The notes under the pieces were generated by a model. That model was not told the DNA's origin, searched no databases, and was given only the letters and a program-made list of their open reading frames with translations. The translations under genes were made by a program, and so were the position numbers. From Roseiarcus sp963730555 (lineage in GTDB: Bacteria > Pseudomonadota > Alphaproteobacteria > Rhizobiales > Beijerinckiaceae), in assembly GCA_963730555.1 (NCBI GenBank), contig CAVSSS010000011.1, positions 348,751 through 412,750 of the forward strand: a stretch of 64,000 bases of DNA. The letters are read 5' to 3'. This document shows positions 9,028 through 17,618 of the stretch, in pieces (the stretch's first letter is position 1; every line of letters begins with the position of its first letter).

Positions 9028-9269
9028 ATTGGTTAGCCTTCATTAGTATCTTGTCCGCCGCCATGGCCGTATCGTTCGGGGCGATCGGCCCCGCGCTCGG
9101 CGAAGGGCGAGCCGTCGCCGCGGCGATGGACGCCATCGCCCGCCAGCCGGAAGCCGCCAATACCATTTCGCGCACCCTGTTCGTCGGTCTCGCCATGATC
9201 GAGACCATGGCGATCTACTGCCTGGTGATCGCGTTGCTGCTGCTGTTCGCCAATCCGCTGCTGAAATGA
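9024..9269 (+). CDS. atpE: N-type ATPase subunit c (rotor ring)
   Basis: An 81-aa hairpin of two membrane helices with the polar loop ARQPEA (residues 39-44). The outer-helix ion-binding site is IET (Glu60-Thr61). The inner helix has Glu27 in GPALGEGRA where Na+-binding c subunits such as that of Ilyobacter carry Gln32. A pair of carboxylates is usual in N-ATPase c subunits. The Thr next to Glu60 resembles Na+ ligands, but biochemical work on the Burkholderia pseudomallei N-ATPase c-ring indicated H+ coupling, so the ion cannot be called from sequence. Overlaps atpB by four bases; 19 bp precede atpF. Confidence 0.93.
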   Translation: MNWLAFISILSAAMAVSFGAIGPALGEGRAVAAAMDAIARQPEAANTISRTLFVGLAMIETMAIYCLVIALLLLFANPLLK

Positions 9270-9288
9270 TCGTCCCAGAGTTTTCGTC

Positions 9289-10032
9289 GTGACGATCGAT
9301 TGGTGGACGCTTGGCTTCCAGGCCGTCAACGTTCTCATCTTGATCTGGCTGCTCGGACGCTTCTTCTGGCGCCCGGTCGCGGCCATGATCGCCCAGCGGC
9401 GCGACACGGCGCAGAAAATCCTCGCGGACGCCGAAGCAAGGCGCGCCGAAGCGGCGGCCGCTCTCGCTGCGGTCACACAGACACGGGCGGGCTTCGCTCA
9501 GGAACGCGACGCCATCCTCAGGGCAGCGCAAGAGACCGCCGAGCAGGCGCGCGCTGCGCAGCTCCGCGACGCCGCAAAGGAAGCCGTTACGCTCGAAGCC
9601 GCGGCGAAGGCCGCCATCGCCCGGGACCAGGAGGCCGCGGAGAAGATCTGGGCCGAGCATGCAAGCCATCTGGCCGTTGATATCGCGCGGCGCTTGGCCG
9701 CTCGCCTCGATGGCCCCGCGGTCGCAAGCACGTTCCTCGACTGGCTGCTGAAGGAGATCCGCGGCCTGCCCGACGCCGCGCGTCAGGCCATGGCGACAAG
9801 CGGCGCGACGCTCGAAGCGTCCACCGCCTCCGTGCTCGCACCGGCGGACCAGCAGCGTTACGGCAACCTCATCGGGGAAGCTTTCGGGGCCAGCCTGCCG
9901 ATCGTTTTCAAGGTCGACCCCGACCTCATCGCCGGCCTCGAATTGCGGGGCCCGCATCTGGTCGTCGCCAACAGTTGGCGAGCCGATCTCACTCAAATCC
10001 TCGCGGACATCGCCCATGACGGCCGAGCCTGA
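9289..10032 (+). CDS. atpF: N-type ATPase subunit b with delta-like C-terminal part
   Basis: A 247-aa peripheral-stalk subunit starting at GTG 9289. One N-terminal membrane helix (about residues 6-26, LGFQAVNVLILIWLLGRFF) is followed by a long Ala/Arg/Glu-rich coiled coil (about 35-150). The last 70 residues leave the b pattern and resemble the C-terminal domain of delta/OSCP: a VFKVDPDLIAGLELRG segment like the delta motif around VDPSLIGG. The operon has no separate atpH (delta), so this subunit may carry the delta role. It is longer than a typical 160-180 aa b subunit. Overlaps atpA by 17 bp. Confidence 0.88.
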   Translation: MTIDWWTLGFQAVNVLILIWLLGRFFWRPVAAMIAQRRDTAQKILADAEARRAEAAAALAAVTQTRAGFAQERDAILRAAQETAEQARAAQLRDAAKEAVTLEAAAKAAIARDQEAAEKIWAEHASHLAVDIARRLAARLDGPAVASTFLDWLLKEIRGLPDAARQAMATSGATLEASTASVLAPADQQRYGNLIGEAFGASLPIVFKVDPDLIAGLELRGPHLVVANSWRADLTQILADIAHDGRA

Positions 10033-11599
10033 CCGCGGCGCTCCAGGCATCGCCAGTCCAGGCGACCGGTGCGACCTGTGGCTCGAACAGGCGCGCGCCA
10101 AGCTGGACGCCGCCAAGCTCGGGCCGCGCGCCGAACAGATCGGACGCGTCGAGGACGTCGGCGACGGCATCGCGCTGGTGTCCGGCCTGCCGGATGTGCG
10201 GCTTGACGAACTGCTGCGTTTCGACAAAGGACAGTTCGGCTTCGCCCAGGTGCTGGAGGCCGACCGCGTCGGCTGCGTCCTGCTGGATGACGCCGACGCG
10301 ATCGAAGCCGGCGACGCGGTGCATGGCACGGGCGACGTGGTGCGGGTCCCGGTCGGCCTCCCTCTGCTCGGACGCGCGGTCGACCCGTTTGGCCGACCCC
10401 TCGACGGGAAGGGCCCGGTCGACACTGACATGCGCGCGCCGATCGAACGGCCGGCGCCGGAGATCATCGATCGCGATCTGGTGACCCAGCCGGTGCAGAC
10501 CGGACTGGTCGTGATCGACACCCTGTTCGCGCTCGGCCGCGGCCAGCGCGAACTCATCATAGGCGACCGCGCCATCGGCAAGACCACCATCGCCATCGAC
10601 ACCATCATCAACCAGAAGAACAGCGACATGATCTGCGTCTACGTCGCCGTGGGCCAGAAGACGTCGAGCGTGCGACGCGCCATCGAGGCGATCCGGACCC
10701 AGGGCGCGCCAGAGCGCTGCATCGTCGTCGTGGCGGGCTCGGCGAGTTCTCCCGGCCTGCAATGGATCGCGCCCTTCGCCGGCTTCACCATGGCGGAATA
10801 TTTTCGCGACCGCGGTCAGCATGCGCTGATCGTCATCGACGACCTCACCAAGCACGCGGCGACTCATCGCGAGATCGCGCTGTTGACGCGCCAGTCGCCC
10901 GGCCGCGAGGCCTATCCAGGCGACGTTTTCTATGTGCATGCCCGCATGCTCGAGCGCGCGGCGAAGCTCTCGAAGGGGAAAGGCGGCGGCTCGCTGACCG
11001 CGCTGCCGATCGCCGAAACCGACGCCGGCAATCTCAGCGCCTATATCCCGACCAACCTGATCTCCATCACCGACGGCCAGATCGTGCTCAATTCCAAGCT
11101 CTTCTACGAAGGCCAGAAGCCGGCCGTGGACGTCGGCGTCAGCGTCAGCCGGGTCGGTGGCAAGACCCAGGCGCACGCCTTGCGGGACGCCGCGGAGACC
11201 GTCCGGCTCGACTATGCCCAATTCCTCGAACTGGAAATGTTCACCCGGTTCGGCGGAATACCGGACACCCACGTGCGCCAGCAGCTCACGCGCGGCGCGC
11301 GGATCCGCGCCATCCTTGATCAGCCGCAGCATGCGCCGCTCAGGCTCGCCGACGAGGTGGCCCTGGTGCTCGCCGTGCAATCGGGCCTGCTCGATGGGTT
11401 GCCGCTTCCCGCCATCGTCGACTTCCGACGAGGCCTTCACGATACGCTCGACCGCGGCGCCCCGGAGGCGGTCCGCCAGATCCAGGAGACCGGGACGCTG
11501 GACGAAACGCATAAACAAGCCCTGCGCGAGGTGCTCGAACACTATGTCGGGACCGTGATCCCCGATGCTCAATCGCCGGACAAGGGCGTCGCGCCATGA
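10016..11599 (+). CDS. atpA: N-type ATPase subunit alpha
   Basis: A 527-aa non-catalytic nucleotide-binding subunit. The P-loop region is GDRAIGKTTIAIDTIINQK. Other family motifs are AEYFRDRGQHALIVIDDL, SRVGGKTQAHAL near residue 380 (a VGGxAQ-type alpha signature), and the C-terminal helical domain. The N-terminal leader (residues 1-40) is longer than usual. The ATG at 10016 lies 17 bp inside atpF. The stop overlaps atpG by four bases. Confidence 0.94.
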   Translation: MTAEPDRGAPGIASPGDRCDLWLEQARAKLDAAKLGPRAEQIGRVEDVGDGIALVSGLPDVRLDELLRFDKGQFGFAQVLEADRVGCVLLDDADAIEAGDAVHGTGDVVRVPVGLPLLGRAVDPFGRPLDGKGPVDTDMRAPIERPAPEIIDRDLVTQPVQTGLVVIDTLFALGRGQRELIIGDRAIGKTTIAIDTIINQKNSDMICVYVAVGQKTSSVRRAIEAIRTQGAPERCIVVVAGSASSPGLQWIAPFAGFTMAEYFRDRGQHALIVIDDLTKHAATHREIALLTRQSPGREAYPGDVFYVHARMLERAAKLSKGKGGGSLTALPIAETDAGNLSAYIPTNLISITDGQIVLNSKLFYEGQKPAVDVGVSVSRVGGKTQAHALRDAAETVRLDYAQFLELEMFTRFGGIPDTHVRQQLTRGARIRAILDQPQHAPLRLADEVALVLAVQSGLLDGLPLPAIVDFRRGLHDTLDRGAPEAVRQIQETGTLDETHKQALREVLEHYVGTVIPDAQSPDKGVAP

Positions 11600-12450
11600 A
11601 CGAGCGCCTTGCCGACATCACCGCGCGCATCGAGGGCATCCGCCAGCTCGGCGCCGTGGTAAACGCCATGCGCGGCATCGCCGCCGCCCGTGCCCAGCAG
11701 GCCCGCACCCAGCTTACGGCCGTTGACGGCTATGCCCTGATCATCGCCAACGCCATTGGCAGCGCCGTTTCCCTGCGTCCATCAGATCGGCAGGGCCGCG
11801 CGGCCCGATCGACACGGCATGGACTAGTCTTGTTCTGCGCCGAACAGGGATTCGCAGGCGCCTTCAGCGAACGAATACTGGACGCAGCCGGCGTCGATCT
11901 CGCTTCCTCTGAGCTATTTCTGGTCGGGACGCGCGGCGCCGTGGCGGCGGCGGAACGCAATGTCGTCCCACAATGGAAGAGCGCCATGCCTTCGCACTCG
12001 CCTGGCATTCCCAAACTGGCGGACGGAATCGCCGATGCGCTCTACGCCCGGCTCGCCACCGGCGAGATCGGCGCGCTCGACGCAATCTTCAGCCGTTGGC
12101 AGCCCGGCGGGGGCACGCACATCGTACGCCGCCGGCTATTTCCGCTCAACAGGACGGCGTTTGCACGACCGCCCAACCGCGATGCGCCGCTTCTAGACCT
12201 GGCGCCTGAAACTCTTCTGAGCGAACTCACAGCCGATTACATGCACGCTCAACTCTGCCAGGCCGCGCTGCACGCCTTCGCCGCCGAGAACGAAGCGCGC
12301 ATGGAGGTCATGGCCTCGGCGCGCCACCAGATCGAGCGCCAGCTTTCCTCATTACAGGCGACACAGCGCACGGTACGTCAGGAGGAAATCACGGCCGAAA
12401 TCATCGAGCTGGCGGCGGGACAGACCGCAAGTCATTCGGCCGAGCGTTGA
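11596..12450 (+). CDS. atpG: N-type ATPase subunit gamma
   Basis: A 284-aa rotor-shaft subunit, last gene of the operon. The N-terminal helix (LADITARIEGIRQLGAVVNAMRGIAAAR) matches the gamma pattern. The central Rossmann-like part contains LVLFCAEQGFAGAFSERIL, and the C-terminal helix ENEARMEVMASARHQIERQL lies near residue 235. It is more divergent than housekeeping gamma, as expected for N-ATPases. The operon stops here without a delta gene. A truncated integrase follows on the opposite strand about 450 bp away. Confidence 0.9.
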   Translation: MNERLADITARIEGIRQLGAVVNAMRGIAAARAQQARTQLTAVDGYALIIANAIGSAVSLRPSDRQGRAARSTRHGLVLFCAEQGFAGAFSERILDAAGVDLASSELFLVGTRGAVAAAERNVVPQWKSAMPSHSPGIPKLADGIADALYARLATGEIGALDAIFSRWQPGGGTHIVRRRLFPLNRTAFARPPNRDAPLLDLAPETLLSELTADYMHAQLCQAALHAFAAENEARMEVMASARHQIERQLSSLQATQRTVRQEEITAEIIELAAGQTASHSAER

Positions 12451-12896
12451 TCCCAGGTGTTTAAGTCGCCGCGTTGGCGCGTCGAACGCTCCGTTGCCAA
12501 AGAGCGCGATGGAGTCCATCGCAACACGATCAGCAAGCTCGTCGCGGAGACCCTGCGCCTAGCTATGGGCGATGCAAAAGCAAGAGGGTGCGAACGGCTC
12601 GCGCGAAGAAGCGCCTGCGCAACGGGTAGGTGAAACCGTTGGCTTGCCCTATTCCGTTGACGAACCAAGCCGACAGCAACGCAACGCGTCGCCAAGTCGC
12701 GCGAGTTCTTCGCTCGTCAAATACCGCTCGCGTCCCTACTCGCGGTATTTCTTGACGCTCCTCACCGGGTTGTGCCCCTCAGGATCAAGCCCGCGTCAGC
12801 CGCCCATGCGAAAGCTTTGGACCAAACCGCGGCCGCACGATTGGCCGGATATGGCCGCTCCGCCATGCGGAATGAAGGTTGCAACGTGCCCGCGGT
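12451..12896. other. Non-coding stretch after the N-ATPase operon
   Basis: No supported gene in these 446 bp. An open frame covering 12572-12979 has no family resemblance and no ribosome site. I could not identify a clear rho-independent terminator for the operon. Given the truncated integrase that follows, this is likely island scar sequence. Confidence 0.4.
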
Positions 12897-13331
12897 TTAG
12901 GCCGGCGCCTTTATCACACCGTGCGCGCGGCGAAGCTCTTCGAGGGCTATCCGATTGCCTACCGCCGTTCCGGGCTTAAGCATTGGTCGGACATATTGCG
13001 CCTCGAGGAGGTCGATCAGTTCGCTTAAGGTTATAGAGGCCCGACGCTCCATCTTCTCCTGCGCCGGATCTCCGCCTAGCCGGACAGCGGCCAGCATCTC
13101 GGCAGCGGCCTTGCACGCCTGATCGGGCGTCAACTGAGAGGTCTTGCCACGCGTCACGCGCTTTTTCGCGACGCCGCGTTCGCGGCCGTGCAGCCGGTAC
13201 TCGCAAACCCATGACTTCACACCTGAGGGATAGACCGCGACCCCGAAGCCAATAAGTTCCGAGTTACACTCGATATATGGCTTGGCGCGGACCTTCAGGT
13301 TTGCGAGAGGCGGCCTGGTTAGCTTCGCCAT
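12897..13331 (-). pseudogene. Truncated integrase (N-terminal arm-binding domain only)
   Basis: 144 residues matching the N-terminus of DUF4102-type tyrosine integrases: KLTRPPLANLKVRAKPY, GFGVAVYPSGVKSWVCEYR and LTPDQACKAAAEMLAAVRLGGDP. The frame stops after IALEELRRAHGVIKAPA, just where the core-binding domain should begin. The catalytic domain with its R, H, R and Y residues is absent downstream. It therefore cannot recombine on its own. It differs in sequence from the complete integrase at 4003-5214, so it marks a second, older element on the other side of the ATPase operon. Confidence 0.75.
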
Positions 13332-13478
13332 GGGGTTTCAGATAAAATCGCCACCAAATCGCCACTGAAAATCAAACGATTGGAAAGCAACCCCGGCTCA
13401 TGTCCCTGGAGGACTCGCGTGCTCCCGCTTGACGATATGGGCGACGAAGAGCGGGTTCCGTTGGAGCATGTCTAAAAC

Positions 13479-14576
13479 ATGGAATCGATCGAGTGTCTCG
13501 TCGTCGGCGCGGGCGTTATCGGTCTGGCCGTCGCGCGAGCGCTCGCCCGGTCCGGGCGGGAAGTGATCGTCGTCGAGCGCGAGAGCGGGATTGGTTCGGG
13601 GGTCAGCTCGCGCAACAGCGAAGTCATCCATGCCGGCATCTATTATCCGACGGGGCTTAACAAAACGCGGCTCTGCGTCGACGGCAAAGCGATGCTGTAT
13701 GCGTTTTGCCGAGAGTTCGGCGTCCCGCACAAGCGATGCGGCAAGCTCCTGGTGGCGGTCAACGCGGGAGAGGTCGACAAGCTCGCGGCGCTCAAAGCGC
13801 AAGCCGACGCCAACGGCGTCACCGATCTCATCTGGCTGAGCGGCAAGGAGGCGCGCGCGCTCGAACCCGCGCTGGTCGCGGAGCGGGCGCTGCTGTCGCC
13901 CTCGACCGGCGTCATCGATGCCCATGCCTTCATGTTGGCGCTCAGCGGCGACGCCGAGGCCCATGGCGCGATGATCGCGCTCGAAACGCCTGTCCTCGCA
14001 GGGCGCACCGGGGAGAGAGGACTTATCGTCGAAACAGGAGGCCATGCGCCCATGCGCATCGCGGCGGCGCTCGTCGTCAACGCCGCGGGTCTCGGCGCGC
14101 AGGCGATCGCGCGCTCGATTGCCGGAATGTCCGCCGACAAGATTCCACCGTTGCATCTCGCCAAGGGCAACTACTTTTCTTTGAGCGCGCGCTCCCCCTT
14201 CTCGCGCCTCATCTATCCAATGCCGACCCCGGGCGGCCTCGGCGTGCATCTCACCGTCGATCTCGCCGGACAGGCCAAGTTTGGCCCCGACGTCGAGTGG
14301 GTGGACGCGATCGACTATGCCGTCGATCCGGGCCGAGCGGCGTCCTTCTACGCCGCGATCCGCACCTATTGGCCGGACCTGCCGGACGGCGCGTTGCAGC
14401 CGGGCTACGCCGGCGTCAGGCCAAAGATCGCGCGGCCTGGCGGCTCGACCACCGATTTCCTCATCCAGACCGAAAAGGATCACGGCGTCGCCGGATTGAT
14501 CAACCTGTTCGGCATCGAGTCGCCAGGCCTGACGGCGAGCCTGGCGATTGCGGACTGGCTGGCGCGCCGCGTCTAA
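13479..14576 (+). CDS. FAD-dependent oxidoreductase, L-2-hydroxyglutarate dehydrogenase-like
   Basis: A 365-aa member of the DAO superfamily of FAD enzymes. The Rossmann dinucleotide motif is VVGAGVIGLAVARALARSG at residues 7-25, followed by the acidic end of beta-2 (VVERE). The segment SSRNSEVIHAGIYYPTGLNKTRLCVDG is characteristic of the L-2-hydroxyglutarate oxidase/dehydrogenase group (LhgO/YgaF). A conserved C-terminal FAD region (GYAGVRPKIARPGG and LINLFGIESPGLTASLAIA) is present. Length is normal for the short, bacterial form. The likely reaction is oxidation of a 2-hydroxy acid with electrons passed to quinone or O2. The exact substrate is inferred from family only. A GGAG lies 12 bp before the ATG. 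No partner gene is adjacent. Confidence 0.8.
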   Translation: MESIECLVVGAGVIGLAVARALARSGREVIVVERESGIGSGVSSRNSEVIHAGIYYPTGLNKTRLCVDGKAMLYAFCREFGVPHKRCGKLLVAVNAGEVDKLAALKAQADANGVTDLIWLSGKEARALEPALVAERALLSPSTGVIDAHAFMLALSGDAEAHGAMIALETPVLAGRTGERGLIVETGGHAPMRIAAALVVNAAGLGAQAIARSIAGMSADKIPPLHLAKGNYFSLSARSPFSRLIYPMPTPGGLGVHLTVDLAGQAKFGPDVEWVDAIDYAVDPGRAASFYAAIRTYWPDLPDGALQPGYAGVRPKIARPGGSTTDFLIQTEKDHGVAGLINLFGIESPGLTASLAIADWLARRV

Positions 14577-14620
14577 TCGAGCGAGGCAAAAGCACCTGAC
14601 GGGCGCCAATTCGCCTCCAA

Positions 14621-15007
14621 TTACCGCCCTAGCCAATGGGCTTGTCGGTCCAGCAGCCCACCCGGACGTGGCGAACTCGAAACTGAATGAGCATCAATTT
14701 CGACGTTTTGCTGCTGTTTTACAATCATGCCGCCGCCAGTCGGAAGCGAGAGGACGGTAAAACCCAGCTCGCGGCCAAGCCCATCGATTGCTTCTTTCTG
14801 AGGGAGGTAACCGTGATAAGCATCGATCCAGAGACCATATCCCGCTTCCGACAGCGACGCCGCCACGAAGATCGCTATCGTCAGCATTTGCCCCTGCGCG
14901 AAATTGATGACGCGGGTAACGTAGAAGGAAAGGGCTAGCGCCAGTCCTAGGAGACCGTAGATTGCGCCTATCGACACTCCGCTGAGAAAAAACTGAAGCA
15001 CCCGCAA
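14621..15007 (-). pseudogene. LivH-type branched-chain amino acid permease fragment
   Basis: The first 60 or so residues (LQFFLSGVSIGAIYGLLGLA, then VTRVINFAQGQMLTIAIFVA) match the N-terminus of LivH permeases, which normally run to about 290 aa with eight membrane helices. After that the sequence becomes hydrophilic and unlike LivH, and it stops at 128 aa. No LivM, LivG, LivF or LivJ gene is next to it. I read it as a truncated remnant fused to unrelated sequence by a deletion. Confidence 0.65.
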
Positions 15008-15367
15008 TTCCTCCTACCGCCGCGCTGTGCGCTCTTGCGGAAGCCGACATAGCTTATGAAGGCCGCGCGACAAGTGAACCTTATTGCTCGCGCTCATAAA
15101 ACTTGCCGCGCCCAGCGCCACTTGAATTCACGTATGTGATTTCCGTTCCTGGGTGCGTCGTCCTGCTTGAATGGGTTCGGTCGGGCGAGAAATCTTGTTG
15201 CGCGCGACGTGGCGGCTGCAGAGATCGATTGTCTCAACACTCGTCCGTCGTAAGCCGACCTCGCCGCCGCCATTCAGGGCGCCGCATCCGGGCAGTGCTA
15301 AAGAGATCGGTGTTCTGAGCGTCTCCGTCCGCGCGGGACGCTCCCGGGACCGCAAAGGAGTTCAGCT
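15008..15367. other. Intergenic region upstream of the 15.4-kb hypothetical gene
   Basis: No gene is supported. The right end should contain the promoter for the two-gene unit starting at 15368; an AAAGGAG at 15354-15360 is its ribosome site. I could not pick out convincing -35/-10 hexamers or an operator. Confidence 0.4.
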
Positions 15368-15760
15368 TTGAAGGTGAAACTATCGCGCGACAAGCTCAAG
15401 TCCGCGCTGCGCTACGATCCGGAATTCCGGGTGTTTGCGCGCTATTGGAGCGGCAGCCTTCGATTCGACATCGGCGACGAAGTCTACCTGATCAAGATCG
15501 AGGATGGCGAGGTGAACGCGGTTGATGCGCATGCGCCGGCGACCGCGGGCTCGGGCGACGTTGTCATCACGGCGCCCGCGGACGACTGGGCGCATTTCCT
15601 TCAGCCCTTGCCCGAGCCTTGGTATCACGAGTTCTATCCGGCGAGCGCCCATCACGGCTTCCGCCTCGGCGGCGATGCCGACTACCTCTGGCCCTACTAT
15701 TACGCGATCCGCCGTTCCGGAGAGATCCTGCGGTCGCTGGCGACGGTCGAGAAGGAGTGA
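15368..15760 (+). CDS. Hypothetical protein, possibly SCP2-like fold
   Basis: A 130-aa protein beginning with TTG at 15368, supported by AAAGGAG seven bases upstream. Alternating strands (FDIGDEVYLIKIEDGEVNAV, then DVVITAPADDWAHFL) followed by a tail rich in Trp, Tyr and His recall small SCP2-type lipid-binding folds, but this is only a pattern impression. No signal peptide or membrane helix is seen. It is followed after 7 bp by an alpha/beta hydrolase on the same strand, so the two are probably one transcript and may act on the same hydrophobic compound. Confidence 0.6.
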   Translation: MKVKLSRDKLKSALRYDPEFRVFARYWSGSLRFDIGDEVYLIKIEDGEVNAVDAHAPATAGSGDVVITAPADDWAHFLQPLPEPWYHEFYPASAHHGFRLGGDADYLWPYYYAIRRSGEILRSLATVEKE

Positions 15761-15767
15761 GCCGCCC

Positions 15768-16622
15768 ATGACAGCCAAGTTCAGTCCGATCACCGGCCGG
15801 TACGTGCACGTCACGGTGCAAGGCGTCGAATATCGCGTCTATTTCGAGGAGGCCGGCAAAGGCACGCCAGTCCTCATGCAGCACACGGCCGGCAGCGACG
15901 GTCGGCAATGGCGCCACATCCTCGAGGACGAGAAACTGACGTCTGAGTTCCGCTTTATCGCTCACGACCTGCCCTATCACGGCAAGTCGCTGCCGCCGCT
16001 TGGCAAGCCCTGGTGGCGGGAGCGCTATTCGCTGTCGCAAAGCTTCGCCATCGATTTCATCGAGGCGATGACGAAGGCGCTCCGAATCGAGAAGGGAATC
16101 TATGTCGGCTGCTCGATGGGCGGCCATCTCGCGCCCGACCTCGCGCTGGCAAAGCCGGGATTGTTCCGCGCCGTGATCGCGGTCGAAGGAGGCCTCGCGA
16201 CGCACGATCCAGAACCCTTCCTCGAGTATTTGTCGCATCCGCGCACGTCGAACGAGACGAAGGCCGGACTCATGCTGGGACAGATGTCGCCGCACAGTCC
16301 CGAGCAGTTCCGTCGCGAAACGGCCTGCGTCTATAGCCAGGGCGGACCGCAGGTGTTCCGCGGCGACCTCGACTACTACCTCGGCGAACACGACCTCACC
16401 CATACCGCCTCGAAGATCGACACGTCGAAGACCCAGGTGCACGTGATCAGCGGCGACTACGACTGGTCGGCGACGCCCGAGCGCTCGCGCGCGCTTGCCG
16501 ACGCCATCAAGGGGGCGACCTACACCCGCATGGAGGGCATGGGCCACTTCCCCATGTCGGAGCATCCCGAGGCGTTCAAGAAATATCTGAGCCAGCTGCT
16601 CGCCGCGATCGTGGCCAGGTAG
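15768..16622 (+). CDS. Alpha/beta hydrolase
   Basis: A 284-aa serine hydrolase. The nucleophile elbow is GCSMGG (Ser about residue 117), the acid is likely in SGDYDW (about 228) and the catalytic His in GMGHFP (about 255). An oxyanion-type motif HTAGSDGRQW lies near residue 43. The ATG at 15768 is used because the open frame upstream to 15522 overlaps the preceding gene in the wrong frame. The fold family includes esterases, lipases and C-C hydrolases, and the substrate is unknown. Probably translated together with the small upstream protein. No signal peptide is seen, so it is cytoplasmic. Confidence 0.85.
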   Translation: MTAKFSPITGRYVHVTVQGVEYRVYFEEAGKGTPVLMQHTAGSDGRQWRHILEDEKLTSEFRFIAHDLPYHGKSLPPLGKPWWRERYSLSQSFAIDFIEAMTKALRIEKGIYVGCSMGGHLAPDLALAKPGLFRAVIAVEGGLATHDPEPFLEYLSHPRTSNETKAGLMLGQMSPHSPEQFRRETACVYSQGGPQVFRGDLDYYLGEHDLTHTASKIDTSKTQVHVISGDYDWSATPERSRALADAIKGATYTRMEGMGHFPMSEHPEAFKKYLSQLLAAIVAR

Positions 16623-16652
16623 CCAACTGCGGGTCGTCGACGCGCAACCGAT

Positions 16653-17618
16653 TCACGCCGATTGCGCCCCCATTCGCGCGCGACGCGCGCGTTCGCCGGC
16701 CGCGTTCAGCGTGAGCGCGAGAAATAGAATCACGCCGTACATGATCTGAATATAGAAGATTGAGACCTGGGCGAGGGTGAATAGCGTCTGAATGAGAAAG
16801 AGCAGCGCGCCGGCGGCCGCCGACCCAAGCATTCCGCCGCGTCCACCGCTCAGCGCAACGCCTCCCAGCGCCACCGCGGCGATCGAGGTCAAGGTATATG
16901 GCACGCCGACGCGCGGGTCGCCTGATCCAAGCGCCGCGGTGAAAACGAGGCCTGCAATGGCGGCGAGCATGCCGCTAATGACATAGGCTATGATGCGGAC
17001 CGCCGCGACATTCACGCCCGACGCATAAGCTGCCCGCGCGTCGCCACCGACCGCGAGCAGATTGCGCGGAAAGGCGGTCCGCTCGAACGCCATCCAGGCG
17101 AGCCCGAGCGCGATGACGAGGACGAGCGCGCAGGACACGGAGCCGTGGCCGTTGGCGAGCGCGACGAGCCATTCCGTCGCCTGCCCACCCGCCATGGGCA
17201 GCATTTCGAGCGTAATGCCCTGATAGGCGAGATAGGTCCCGAGCGTGGCGATGATCGGCTGCACACGAACGACCGCGATCATGAAGCCGTTGAGAAGGCC
17301 GGAAAGGACCCCGACCAGGAGCGACGCGCCGATGATGCTGAAAGGATCGGCGAAGCCGTGCGGCGCGAGGACGGCAGTGACGAGCGCATTGACCAGTCCC
17401 GCGAGCGGTCCAACGGATAAGTCGACGCCGCCGTCGCCCGACATGACCGGCGCCGTCTGCGCCATCGCGGTGATGATGAAGGGGGTTGCGCTGATCAGCA
17501 TGCCGTTCCAATTGCCGGGATCGGTGAAGGCCCGGCTTGCTGCGGCGTTGAGAATCATGAACACGGCGAGCGCAACCAGAATCGGCCAAGCGTAGCTGCG
17601 CTTCATGATCCAGCTCAT
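16653..17618 (-). CDS. ABC transporter permease, RbsC-like
   Basis: A 321-aa inner-membrane permease of the ribose/sugar (CUT2-type) family. Multiple hydrophobic helices and the family motif MSGDGGVDLSVGPLAGLVNALV, in which the xDLSVG element near residue 65 is typical of RbsC proteins. The late motif ALGGVALSGGRGGMLGSAAG contains the GG-rich loop. Its start overlaps the ATPase gene stop by four bases (17615-17618). It is the second permease of the operon, the other being at 19193-20200, so the channel is probably a heterodimer. Confidence 0.85.
   Translation of the reverse strand: MSWIMKRSYAWPILVALAVFMILNAAASRAFTDPGNWNGMLISATPFIITAMAQTAPVMSGDGGVDLSVGPLAGLVNALVTAVLAPHGFADPFSIIGASLLVGVLSGLLNGFMIAVVRVQPIIATLGTYLAYQGITLEMLPMAGGQATEWLVALANGHGSVSCALVLVIALGLAWMAFERTAFPRNLLAVGGDARAAYASGVNVAAVRIIAYVISGMLAAIAGLVFTAALGSGDPRVGVPYTLTSIAAVALGGVALSGGRGGMLGSAAAGALLFLIQTLFTLAQVSIFYIQIMYGVILFLALTLNAAGERARRARMGAQSA

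Noticed and set aside
9043..11572. Long minus-strand open frames (about 528 and 527 codons) opposite atpE, atpF and atpA
   Set aside because: They are mirror frames of high-GC coding sequence with low-complexity, Arg/Asp/His-rich translations. The plus strand carries complete ATPase subunits with all motifs.
12572..12979. A 135-codon frame downstream of atpG
   Set aside because: No homology or ribosome site, and it overlaps the truncated integrase on the other strand.
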